Of a stretch of DNA of 64,000 bases, positions 32,877-41,002 are shown one piece after another (positions within the stretch are counted from its first letter, which is position 1; every line of letters starts with the position of its first letter). The stretch comes from an uncultured Dorea sp. Its GTDB lineage: Bacteria > Bacillota > Clostridia > Lachnospirales > Lachnospiraceae. The position numbers were made by a program, and so were the translations under genes. The notes under the pieces were generated by a model. It had not been told where the DNA came from, did no database searches, and saw only the letters and a program-made list of their open reading frames with translations. Location: the NCBI GenBank assembly GCA_910579925.1, contig CAJTVY010000002.1, positions 62,001 to 126,000 of the forward strand. The letters run 5' to 3'.

Positions 32877-35069
32877 ATGGATATCACACTTAGCATATCT
32901 CTGCTTGCCTCAAACCGGAAAGAATCTCTGGAACGCTGTCTGGATTCTCTGAAACCGCTTCTTGTAAAGATTCCCAGTGAATTAATCATCGTACTGACCG
33001 GAACGGATGCAGATGTCCGGCGAATTGCCGAAAGCTATACCCCCCAGGTCATCCCATTTGAATGGTGCGCTGATTTCTCTGCCGCCAGAAACGCCGGAGT
33101 GAAAGCGGCACAGGGAGAATGGTTTCTGTACATTGATGATGACGAGTGGTTTGATGATGTTTCGGAGATCTGTCAGTTTTTTCTAAGCGGGGATTACAAG
33201 AACTACCACAGCGCCCATTATATTCAACGAAATTATCAGAACTGGTATGGGACAAAGTATTCTGATTTTTCAGCATTCCGAATGGTGCGCAGAGTTCCAG
33301 AAACCTGTTTCCAGGGAGCAATCCATGAAGAACTGACCCCCCGCAGGGAGCCATGCAAATTTTTCAAAACCTGTGTTCATCATTATGGCTATGTAAAAGA
33401 GACTGGAAACAGCGAGAAAACCGCCCGGAATATCCCGCTGCTTTTACAGGCCATAGAAAAAAAGCCCGAAAAGATAAAAAATTATATCCAGCTTGCCAAA
33501 GAAGCTGATCTGGCCGGGGAATGGAAGACGGCGGAAATGTACTGCCGGAAGGGTCTTTCCGTCTTCCGGAAAACCGAAAAAAGCGGTCAGAAGGATCTCC
33601 GCCCAGAGGGATGGTTACTGGCCTTTCTTTCCTGGCTGATTTCTAAAAATCCGGGAAAAGACTCTGCCATCACTGAGATCGAATCCATCCTGGAACACCA
33701 GAAACCCTCGCAACTGATTAAGCTGGTTCTCTGCCAGCAGTTAATCTACCTGTGTGCAGAAGAAAAAGAGCCGGGAAAAGCAGTGCAGTATGGGCTGAAA
33801 TTTGAAGAACTTCTTAAAAAAATGGATGAGCAGGAGTTATCCTGGGCGGAACAGAGTTACGGTGAGTTTGATGAAAATTATGTTAAAGCTCCAGAACGCT
33901 TATATAACGCAAGAGCGCACTGTGCTGAATGCACACTCGAAATCCGGGACTGGACTTATACAGCGTACTTTCTGAAATTACTTCCATGGGAAAAAGAGGA
34001 TCTTCTGGAAAAGTATTATCCCGACTTTGAAGCGTGGAAAAAGAAATATGGTTTCCATTTTTCAAAGATGCTGCTGGAGATATTGTCAGAACAGGCCTGT
34101 TCCATGGGAATACCGGATATCTCAGAAATCCAGGAATATCCGGGCAGACCGCTTCCCGCCTATCTCTTACTCCAGAAAGCATTACAAGGTCTTGAAAGCG
34201 GGAACAGCGAAGAAGGTCTGCAGCTCTTTGTATACTGCATGAGCAATGCAAAGGATGGATTTCTGCAGAATCTATGTCTTAAGGAAGCCATTTGCCATCA
34301 GATCAGCGTAATCCCGCTGGTAACACAGATGGATCTGTGTGCATGGAATGCCGTTGTTGAAAACGTAGTAAGCGAACTTCCATTTACCCTGAATGAGAGA
34401 ATCCGGGTATGCGCAGAAGAGGCAGAGAGCCGTTTCCCACTCCACAGTCTCTGTCTGAAAAGATTTTATCTGGAGCAGAAGCTGCACAAGGGATTTCCTC
34501 TTTGGGAAGAACTCACCGGCACTTTAAAAGCGTACTGTCAGTGTATCTCAGAGTTTTACAGGGGAATATACAGAGCGGAATTATTCGGAGCAGACACCTG
34601 CCGTTTTCTTCCGGCCGACTGCCGGTCAGCGCAAATTACGTTAAGGGCATTGGAAGAACTGGAGCAGGAACAGATGGCAGAGGCTGTACGCCTGCTTGGA
34701 GACGCCTATCACGCCAATCCAGACATGACCGGCGTAATTACAGAATTGTTCCGGCAGGCCGCACGCAGGATGGATGACACGGCGCTGCAGGCAGGCGAGG
34801 AATTTCATCAGCTTGCAGAACAGATGAAAGCGACGCTGTATACCTTAATGGACGAAGGCCACCCGCCCCGGCAGGGGCATGCTTTACGGTGTGCCCCTGG
34901 GTATACCTTAATGGACGAAGGCCACCCGCCCCGGCAGGGGCATACATTGGCCGACCAGGACCGGCTTGCGCAGGCAGCCGAAATTCTGAATCAGCTCCTT
35001 CCTCTGATGCCAGAGGACGTGGAAATGATACGGATCCGTCAGGAATTGATAAGGAGGGCAAAATCATGA
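32877..35069 (+). CDS. Flagellin-linked glycosyltransferase A2 (GT2 plus helical repeats)
   Basis: A protein of 730 residues, paralogue of the product of 26453-28525. GT2 motifs: LSISLLASNRKESLERCLDS, EWCADFSAARNAGVKAAQGE, IDDDEWF. The helical remainder aligns with A1 through to the end, except for an in-frame insertion of roughly 30 residues near residue 655 made of two copies of TLMDEGHPPRQGH. The frame is open upstream, but the start at 32877 has GGAGG at 12 nt, as in A1. It overlaps the next gene by ATGA. Probable partner of flagellin 2. Confidence 0.85.
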   Translation: MDITLSISLLASNRKESLERCLDSLKPLLVKIPSELIIVLTGTDADVRRIAESYTPQVIPFEWCADFSAARNAGVKAAQGEWFLYIDDDEWFDDVSEICQFFLSGDYKNYHSAHYIQRNYQNWYGTKYSDFSAFRMVRRVPETCFQGAIHEELTPRREPCKFFKTCVHHYGYVKETGNSEKTARNIPLLLQAIEKKPEKIKNYIQLAKEADLAGEWKTAEMYCRKGLSVFRKTEKSGQKDLRPEGWLLAFLSWLISKNPGKDSAITEIESILEHQKPSQLIKLVLCQQLIYLCAEEKEPGKAVQYGLKFEELLKKMDEQELSWAEQSYGEFDENYVKAPERLYNARAHCAECTLEIRDWTYTAYFLKLLPWEKEDLLEKYYPDFEAWKKKYGFHFSKMLLEILSEQACSMGIPDISEIQEYPGRPLPAYLLLQKALQGLESGNSEEGLQLFVYCMSNAKDGFLQNLCLKEAICHQISVIPLVTQMDLCAWNAVVENVVSELPFTLNERIRVCAEEAESRFPLHSLCLKRFYLEQKLHKGFPLWEELTGTLKAYCQCISEFYRGIYRAELFGADTCRFLPADCRSAQITLRALEELEQEQMAEAVRLLGDAYHANPDMTGVITELFRQAARRMDDTALQAGEEFHQLAEQMKATLYTLMDEGHPPRQGHALRCAPGYTLMDEGHPPRQGHTLADQDRLAQAAEILNQLLPLMPEDVEMIRIRQELIRRAKS
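34838..34943 (+). repeat. In-frame 43-bp direct repeat with GC-rich hairpin inside glycosyltransferase A2
   Basis: Two identical 43-bp copies (34838-34880 and 34901-34943) are separated by 20 nt, a 63-bp period that keeps frame. Each copy has the hairpin GCCCC-GGCA-GGGGC. The spacer and copy junction contain TGCCCCTGGGTATAC (34892-34906), the reverse complement of a 15-mer at 32809-32823 after flagellin 2. The paralogue A1 lacks all of it. Confidence 0.85.
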
Positions 35070-37081
35070 GCAGAATACAGCTTACCATCTCCATGCTGGT
35101 ATCAGACCGGCCTGAAACCCTTGGAAAATGCCTTGCCTCGCTGAAACCGCTTCTCAGAGAGTTAGACAGTGAACTAATTGTTGTTTTTACCGGGAAAAAT
35201 AAAAAAGCACTGGAACTTGTGCAGCAGTACACATCCCACATTATCCCATTTGACTGGTGTGATGATTTTTCAAAAGCACGGAATGTAGGGTTGAAAGCAG
35301 GGCGGGGGGAATGGTTTCTTTATCTGGATGATGATGAATGGTTTGATGACACCGCTGAAATCATACGTTTTTTTAAGAGCGGAGAATCCGCGCATTACCA
35401 GTCTGCACTTTATATGGTCCGTAATTATCTGAATCCGGAAGGGAGCCGGTACTCGGATGGGGAGGTCGCAAGGATGTGCCGTCTGATCCCGGAGACGGAG
35501 TTTGTTTTTCCGATTCATGAAAACCTGGTTCCCTTTGAGGAACCCTGTAAAAGGCTGACGGCTTTTGTACACCATTTTGGTTATGCACGGAAGGAAGTTC
35601 TGGACCGGAAGGACACCAGAACCAGCCGGAATCTTCCGCTTCTTCTGGAAATGTATGAGAAAGACCCGGATTCTCCCCAGTGCTGCATGCAGATTGCCCA
35701 GGAATACCGGAGTGTGTTTGAATTTGAACCGGCAGTGGAATACTGCAGGAAAGGGCTTGCCCTGGCAAGGAAAGAAGAACGGATCTATAACTATGAGTTA
35801 TGGATGCAGGCAAACCTGCCGCTTCTGATTTCTTATACGGGGAACCTGGAACTGGCATTAAAGGAAGGGGAAAGCATTCAGAAACATCCCCGCACCCTGG
35901 AGGCGGGCGAACTTCACCTGAGTGTGACCATGGTTTCCTTATGCAGGAAACTTAAGGAATACCGGAAAGGGCTGAAATATGTCCGTCTGTATCATGAAAA
36001 ACTGTCCTATCTTCTGAAGCACCCGGAAAAGGCCCGGACCCAGAGCGCAGCGGGACTGACCTTTGAACAGGCCAGGCAAGAAGCTGTACCCGTGTACATG
36101 GACGGGCTGTTTTTTACCGCAGAGGTAAAAGACTTTCAGATGGCCAGACAGATTCTTTCCTGGATCCCCTGGGATGACCGGGACCAGGTGACGCCTCATT
36201 ACCCGCGCCTGGAAGAATGGAAAAAGGCTTATGAGGGACAAAAGGAGGCGATCTTAAGAGAATACAGCCGGCTGAACACAGACAATGACTATGTGCGTAT
36301 CCAGAAAATGCTTTTTGCAGAAAAGCAGGGCCATATACAGGAAACTAAGGCGTTATGGAAGGGATGTGCGAACGAATGCCCGGCAGGATTTCAGTGGGAG
36401 CTGATCGAGACTGCTGTACGCAATCAGTTTTCATTGGAACCTTTATTCATGCATATGCCGCCAGAGGCCTGGAATGCATATGCCCGGACTGTAACAGAAC
36501 GTAAGGAATGGGATGAGCTGCAGGCATTCTACCAAAGTATCATACCTTTACTTGAAATGCGTCCTTTCTATGCCCGAAAGCTGGAACAGTGTTACCTGGA
36601 GAGAATGCTGATGCGGGAATCGCCGGAACCTGCAGAACTGGCCGGAGTTCTGCAGCAGTATTGCAGGAGTGTCTGCAGCGAGGCGGCGGCATTGTACCTG
36701 GATGAAGCGCTTGCCGATCCGGAATTCTACGCCCTTCCATCCAGATACCGGTTTGCCGTGATAACCGGAGAGGCGCTGAAGTTCATTGAAGAAAGACGAT
36801 TTGCTGAAAGCTTTCCGCTTTTTAAGGAGGCGGTACGGTTTTATCCAGAAATGTCAGAGGCCATAGGCGTTCTGCTGCGGTATCTGGAGGAGAAGCTGCA
36901 GACCCCTTCTGTTCCGGAAGAGTTTATGATACTGGGCGGACAGGTAAAGCAGGTTCTTCGGGGGATGATTGATAAGGGACAGTGGACAGAGGCGCAAGAG
37001 GTTATGGAGCAGTTGTTGTCGCTTTTACCGGATGATCCGGAAGTTCTGCGGATGAAGCAGGAGATCTTAAGCAGAGGGTAG
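35066..37081 (+). CDS. Flagellin-linked glycosyltransferase B2 (GT2 plus TPR-like helical region)
   Basis: A protein of 671 residues, close paralogue of the product of 24420-26456. GT2 motifs: LTISMLVSDRPETLGKCLAS, DWCDDFSKARNVGLKAGRGE, LDDDEWF; TPR-like region SPQCCMQIAQEYRSVFEFEP. The start at 35066 overlaps the A2 stop as ATGA and has AAGGAGGG upstream. The frame is open further upstream inside A2, but that part is the A2 gene in another frame. Likely modifies flagellin 2. Confidence 0.85.
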   Translation: MSRIQLTISMLVSDRPETLGKCLASLKPLLRELDSELIVVFTGKNKKALELVQQYTSHIIPFDWCDDFSKARNVGLKAGRGEWFLYLDDDEWFDDTAEIIRFFKSGESAHYQSALYMVRNYLNPEGSRYSDGEVARMCRLIPETEFVFPIHENLVPFEEPCKRLTAFVHHFGYARKEVLDRKDTRTSRNLPLLLEMYEKDPDSPQCCMQIAQEYRSVFEFEPAVEYCRKGLALARKEERIYNYELWMQANLPLLISYTGNLELALKEGESIQKHPRTLEAGELHLSVTMVSLCRKLKEYRKGLKYVRLYHEKLSYLLKHPEKARTQSAAGLTFEQARQEAVPVYMDGLFFTAEVKDFQMARQILSWIPWDDRDQVTPHYPRLEEWKKAYEGQKEAILREYSRLNTDNDYVRIQKMLFAEKQGHIQETKALWKGCANECPAGFQWELIETAVRNQFSLEPLFMHMPPEAWNAYARTVTERKEWDELQAFYQSIIPLLEMRPFYARKLEQCYLERMLMRESPEPAELAGVLQQYCRSVCSEAAALYLDEALADPEFYALPSRYRFAVITGEALKFIEERRFAESFPLFKEAVRFYPEMSEAIGVLLRYLEEKLQTPSVPEEFMILGGQVKQVLRGMIDKGQWTEAQEVMEQLLSLLPDDPEVLRMKQEILSRG

Positions 37082-37092
37082 ATTGTATTTAA

Positions 37093-37130
37093 AACATTGG
37101 GCTGATAAGTAATGAATACAGCCCAATGTT
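37093..37130. terminator. Stem-loop between converging transcription units
   Basis: A perfect 12-bp inverted repeat (AACATTGGGCTG / CAGCCCAATGTT, 14-nt loop) lies between the ends of glycosyltransferase B2 and the minus-strand glycan cluster. The minus strand continues with TTTTAAAT-like sequence, the plus strand has no T-run, so it fits best as terminator of the glycan cluster. Confidence 0.5.
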
Positions 37131-37154
37131 ATCTCACACAGCAATAACTATATT

Positions 37155-37199
37155 TTAGTCCCTAACCACTTCTCTGATCTTTTTATCCGTAAGTATCAT
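37155..37199 (-). pseudogene. Possible 14-codon remnant of a dCTP deaminase gene start
   Basis: A tiny frame with a GGGATGG-like ribosome binding site encodes MILTDKKIREVVRD and then stops. This resembles the N terminus of dCTP deaminases, which begin MILxDxxIR. No continuation is seen in nearby sequence. It may be chance. Confidence 0.2.
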
Positions 37200-37227
37200 A
37201 TTCCATCCCACTTTGATTATTTTTATA

Positions 37228-37974
37228 TTATACCGCACCACCATCGAAATTCAACGCAAAAATCCCATACTCCTGCAATTGTTTCATTGCAGCTTCCTTA
37301 TCCTTCATGGTAATCACCACCGAAAACTCCTGCTTCCTGCCCAATCCGCAGGTTTCCTCAAGCCTCGTTAAATCCTCCGGCCGATACACCGGCAATCCCT
37401 GGATCCGCGTCAGATGCTTCTCGGGCTGATTATCCAGAAATCCGGCGAACTCCCATCTGTCGCACTTCTTCTCATCTTCTCTCCACTGTGCCAGCGCCTT
37501 CTGCCCGATCCTGCCAGCGCCAAACAGATACAGCCGCTCCTTCTTCCGCGCTCCTCGTATCTGTTTCTTTATCATGGTCGAACTGGTGCTCTTGGTATAA
37601 GGAAGATAGACAATATCCGATCCTACCGCCCGTAATTCCTTCTGTTCCCGCTCCCATTGATCCTGATGGTCATCCCCGGAAAAATACGCATCATAATGGT
37701 ACAGCTTCCAGGCCTCCATTTTCACCGTATTGGTAAAATCAACCTTTACCACCTCGTCCACTCCCTGGATTGCGCCTACAATCGCAATCCTCTCCTCGAA
37801 AGGAATGTACGGCCTCTTCCCCTTAAAATGCTCCACCAGTTCATCCGATAAAACCCCGGCCAGCAGATACTCGCTCTGCTCCTTTGCACGCCGGATCAGA
37901 TTCAGGTGTCCGATATGAAACAAGTCAAACACGCCAGGTACATACCCTTTTTTATATTTTTTTTCGCACTGCAT
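37228..37974 (-). CDS. Cytidylyltransferase (TagD-like) with C-terminal Rossmann-like domain
   Basis: A protein of 248 residues. The N-terminal half is a nucleotidyltransferase of the glycerol-3-phosphate cytidylyltransferase type: GVFDLFHIGHLNLIRRAKE holds the HxGH motif, and TKSTSSTMIKKQI replaces the usual RTxGISTT end motif. The C-terminal half (about 145-248) has the LFGAGRIGQKAL...FAGFLDN pattern shared by most proteins of this cluster. TagD makes CDP-glycerol for teichoic acids; substrates of TagF-like proteins nearby agree with that, but CDP-linked alcohols such as ethanolamine or choline are also possible. Confidence 0.75.
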   Translation of the reverse strand: MQCEKKYKKGYVPGVFDLFHIGHLNLIRRAKEQSEYLLAGVLSDELVEHFKGKRPYIPFEERIAIVGAIQGVDEVVKVDFTNTVKMEAWKLYHYDAYFSGDDHQDQWEREQKELRAVGSDIVYLPYTKSTSSTMIKKQIRGARKKERLYLFGAGRIGQKALAQWREDEKKCDRWEFAGFLDNQPEKHLTRIQGLPVYRPEDLTRLEETCGLGRKQEFSVVITMKDKEAAMKQLQEYGIFALNFDGGAV

Positions 37975-38040
37975 TCTGCTCCTGCTCTCCTTTACAATGA
38001 TTCGCTTACAATAATTCCACAGACCTTTACGGCAGACCTT

Positions 38041-40959
38041 TTACGCCTCTTCCGACTTCACAATCCATTCCACATGCTGCACATACACGCAGTAGTCATG
38101 AATCCCCATCTGCTCTAACTGCTTCTGAATCTCCTTATAATAAAAGCTGCAGATTATCAGCCGACGCTTTCCTTCCGGTATCTTAAGTATTTCCTCCGGA
38201 GACTTGATCGGAATCCCGAAACGCTGCCTGTCCCATTTATTTTCGTCATTGTCCACGAGGAAATCCGGCCTGTAACGGTTCCCCCATTTCTTCATATAAT
38301 CTTCCATCATCATGCCTGCCCCGAACAGAATGATCTTCTTTCCCTTCACATTCTCAAACATGCCCGTCAGCATCTTCTGATAGTCTCCATAAGGCTTCTC
38401 CGGGTCAAAGATCCCTGTATGCTTGGGTTTACGCTGTTCCTCTGGGGGATATTTCATATAATCCTTTCCCATACTCATAAACAGATAATTTTCGTACCCT
38501 TCGGGAGCCGGATATTTCCTCTGTTCGAACTCCAGCAGAACCGGCTTTTTAAAATCCCCTGCGCTCAGACGCCTGTGCTTATAATATCCCGTAAACATGG
38601 CCACGTCCTCAGAAGCCTTATCCGTATATAGCAGCATCGCCCGGTTCAGCATACGGCACAGCGCTTTGTGAGGATAGAGACGGGAAAGCAGCCGATACCC
38701 CTTCCACTGCAGAGGTCCCATGTCCCAGTACCGCTCAAAATCATTTCCGTAAATCTTCGCCAACAGCAGACGGTGACAGTGACGGATCCGTTTCTCTTTC
38801 TTTTCAAACAATTTCTCATCCATGGTGCATACGTCCAGAGGAAGAATGTCAATCCAGATTCCCAGATTTCCCTTATGGCTCAGTTCCCTGGCCTCAATCC
38901 CCGTGGTCCGGCTGTTGCGCACCCGGGCAAAACCTCCCCAGAAGATATCCTTCTCCGTCTCCGGCGTATGGATGGAAAGCGGCTCTTTCAGCTCCTTTTG
39001 CGCTGCCCGTAAGAATCGGTTGTAATCCTTTCTTGGCATTGCGATATCCAGATCGTCGTCCCATGGGATAAACCCTTTATGACGGACGGCTCCAAGAAGG
39101 CTTCCATGGACCAGGAACCAGGTAAGATGATACTTCCTGCAGATACGGTTCACCTCGTCTAACATGGCAAGTTCCACCTTCCAGGTCTTCTTCATCTTAT
39201 CGGAAATCTTATAGTCCGCAATCGTCTCTTCCTCCGATTCCAGACGCTTCACGTTGGCCTGAATCCGATTCCGGTCTACTCTTGCCCATTGATAGAACTG
39301 TTGGTATTTCTGGTGGTTGCGGACCTCGTTTAAAAAACGCTGTTCTTCCTGCCAGAAAATCTGCCAGGTATCTTCCATACCATACTTTTCAATCAGTTTC
39401 TGCTTCGGATAATACAATTGCGCATTGGGGGTGAAGCAGTATATGTAGTGGATCGCACGGAACAATACATATTTCGCAGGATAGTTCTCACGAACAAATT
39501 CTTGATCAAAATACAGGAATTCTTTCGTATCTGGATTATAAAAACAATTAAGCGGAATTAATTCCATGTAGGCTTTCCGCAGAATCGGTCCGAAATCCAA
39601 GGTACTCTGACCGGCATTCAATTCATTGACATCGGTCTGGCCGCTGCCGTCCGGTTTCACAGACGCCAAAGCATTCTCCGAAGCAGACGCCTGTTCGGAT
39701 GACTTTAAGATATAATCATAAATACGGTCGATCAGAGATAAGAACACTTCCTGATCTTCTTTGATAACCTCTTTGATATAGTTTGACAATGTGGGCCATG
39801 AAATATACGGCATTTCCAGACTTCCGTCCGGTAACAGCCGATGTTCCAGAACAGGAATCCCACGCTGCCTCAGGTCTTCGATATTGTCATACAGACTTCT
39901 GGAATTCTCATTCCCCTCTGGAAACAGGGGCGTCTTTCTGACAATTCCATCCGCATGTATAGTGGTCGCATATCCCCGCTTTCTTCCACGGTCGGTCGAC
40001 AGGGCGGCATAGATTACCCGGGACTCGTCTGAAGGAATTGGATCGGACGTTGAACCTTTCTGTAATGCGCTCCTTGTGCACTCTATAAAAAATGAATTCG
40101 CAAAAAATGGAAACACGTTATTTTCCACCACATCCCGATACAATTTTCCTTCCTCCGCAACCAGAGAGTTGTGATTCGTGTAATACGTGATCAGACGCTC
40201 ACTCAAATTCTGCTCTGGAAGATAGTCCTCCGAATAAACCATCTGTGGAAGTTTATAATCTGGCAACGGGTAGTAAAAACGCATCTGTGCAAATCCGGCT
40301 CCTGCAAGAATATCCTTTAATTCTTCCCTGCTGAAAGAATACCCCCTGGTTCCATGAGGATAGTTTTCAATCCCCTCGAAGGCTTTCCCGCCATGAGATT
40401 CCTTCGCCCCGCAGAAATACTTAAGCCCCAGACGATTATCCGCGGCTAAAAGCAGCATTCCGTCCTTTTTCAATAATTTTGAAACCTTTTCCAGATATTC
40501 CACATAATCCCTGCGAATCAGCGAGCCGGCGCAGGCCCTTTCCAGAATTCCAGTGAATACGATATAATCGAACTCCTGCTCAGACAGAATCTCACTCCAT
40601 TCGCCTGCATAAACATCCAGATTTTCCCTGGTATCCCAGCGTTTCGCAATCGCCGCCGCCCGAAAGGCTGAACGTTCCGTAGCCGTTACATGCGCACATT
40701 TATCACATAATACACCCGTTAAAGCGCCAAATCCGGCGCCAATTTCAAGTACCTTCGCATTTTCCCGAAAGGGATACCAGCTTAACAGACCAGTCCGCAG
40801 GCTGGAAAGCTGATACCAAACCTGGAAACATGGTTCATCGGCAATCTCCTCATCGTAATAATCCTTCCTTCCGGTTTCAAGATAGTCATTGATAATTCTG
40901 TCCGTTTCCGTCTGGCGCTGTACATTCATTTTTTTATCGTCAACATGCAATACTGCCAT
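38041..40959 (-). CDS. Methyltransferase - LicD fusion with C-terminal Rossmann-like domain
   Basis: A protein of 972 residues. A class I SAM-dependent methyltransferase domain lies at about 50-190 (KVLEIGAGFGALTGVL). A middle region of about 300 residues (YATTIHADGIVRKTPLFPEG and onward) is not recognised and might be kinase-like. A LicD nucleotidyltransferase-like domain follows (WFLVHGSLLGAVRHKGFIPW, then DDDLDIAMPRKDY), the family that adds phosphocholine or similar phospho-groups to glycans. The end has ILFGAGMMMEDYM...FLVDNDENKW. An upstream in-frame start at 41061 would overlap the previous gene; the ATG at 40959 with AAGGA is preferred. Confidence 0.78.
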   Translation of the reverse strand: MAVLHVDDKKMNVQRQTETDRIINDYLETGRKDYYDEEIADEPCFQVWYQLSSLRTGLLSWYPFRENAKVLEIGAGFGALTGVLCDKCAHVTATERSAFRAAAIAKRWDTRENLDVYAGEWSEILSEQEFDYIVFTGILERACAGSLIRRDYVEYLEKVSKLLKKDGMLLLAADNRLGLKYFCGAKESHGGKAFEGIENYPHGTRGYSFSREELKDILAGAGFAQMRFYYPLPDYKLPQMVYSEDYLPEQNLSERLITYYTNHNSLVAEEGKLYRDVVENNVFPFFANSFFIECTRSALQKGSTSDPIPSDESRVIYAALSTDRGRKRGYATTIHADGIVRKTPLFPEGNENSRSLYDNIEDLRQRGIPVLEHRLLPDGSLEMPYISWPTLSNYIKEVIKEDQEVFLSLIDRIYDYILKSSEQASASENALASVKPDGSGQTDVNELNAGQSTLDFGPILRKAYMELIPLNCFYNPDTKEFLYFDQEFVRENYPAKYVLFRAIHYIYCFTPNAQLYYPKQKLIEKYGMEDTWQIFWQEEQRFLNEVRNHQKYQQFYQWARVDRNRIQANVKRLESEEETIADYKISDKMKKTWKVELAMLDEVNRICRKYHLTWFLVHGSLLGAVRHKGFIPWDDDLDIAMPRKDYNRFLRAAQKELKEPLSIHTPETEKDIFWGGFARVRNSRTTGIEARELSHKGNLGIWIDILPLDVCTMDEKLFEKKEKRIRHCHRLLLAKIYGNDFERYWDMGPLQWKGYRLLSRLYPHKALCRMLNRAMLLYTDKASEDVAMFTGYYKHRRLSAGDFKKPVLLEFEQRKYPAPEGYENYLFMSMGKDYMKYPPEEQRKPKHTGIFDPEKPYGDYQKMLTGMFENVKGKKIILFGAGMMMEDYMKKWGNRYRPDFLVDNDENKWDRQRFGIPIKSPEEILKIPEGKRRLIICSFYYKEIQKQLEQMGIHDYCVYVQHVEWIVKSEEA

Positions 40960-41002
40960 TCTTCCAGTCCTTCTTTCTTTTTCGATATCAGACTCCGAAG
41001 GT

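Larger units (their letters stand above)
31701..37081. repeat. Right arm of the diverged inverted duplication (flagellin cassette 2)
   Basis: Mirror image of 24420-29766: crossover site, 149-nt leader, flagellin, terminator, glycosyltransferase A, glycosyltransferase B with the same ATGA overlap. The leader differs from the left one at about 19 of 149 positions by hand count, without gaps, mostly in the promoter-proximal half. Confidence 0.85.

Noticed and set aside
24420..37081. Assembly artefact as cause of the mirror-image cassettes
   Set aside because: The arms differ at many positions, the flagellins and glycosyltransferases encode distinct proteins, and A2 has an insertion that A1 lacks.
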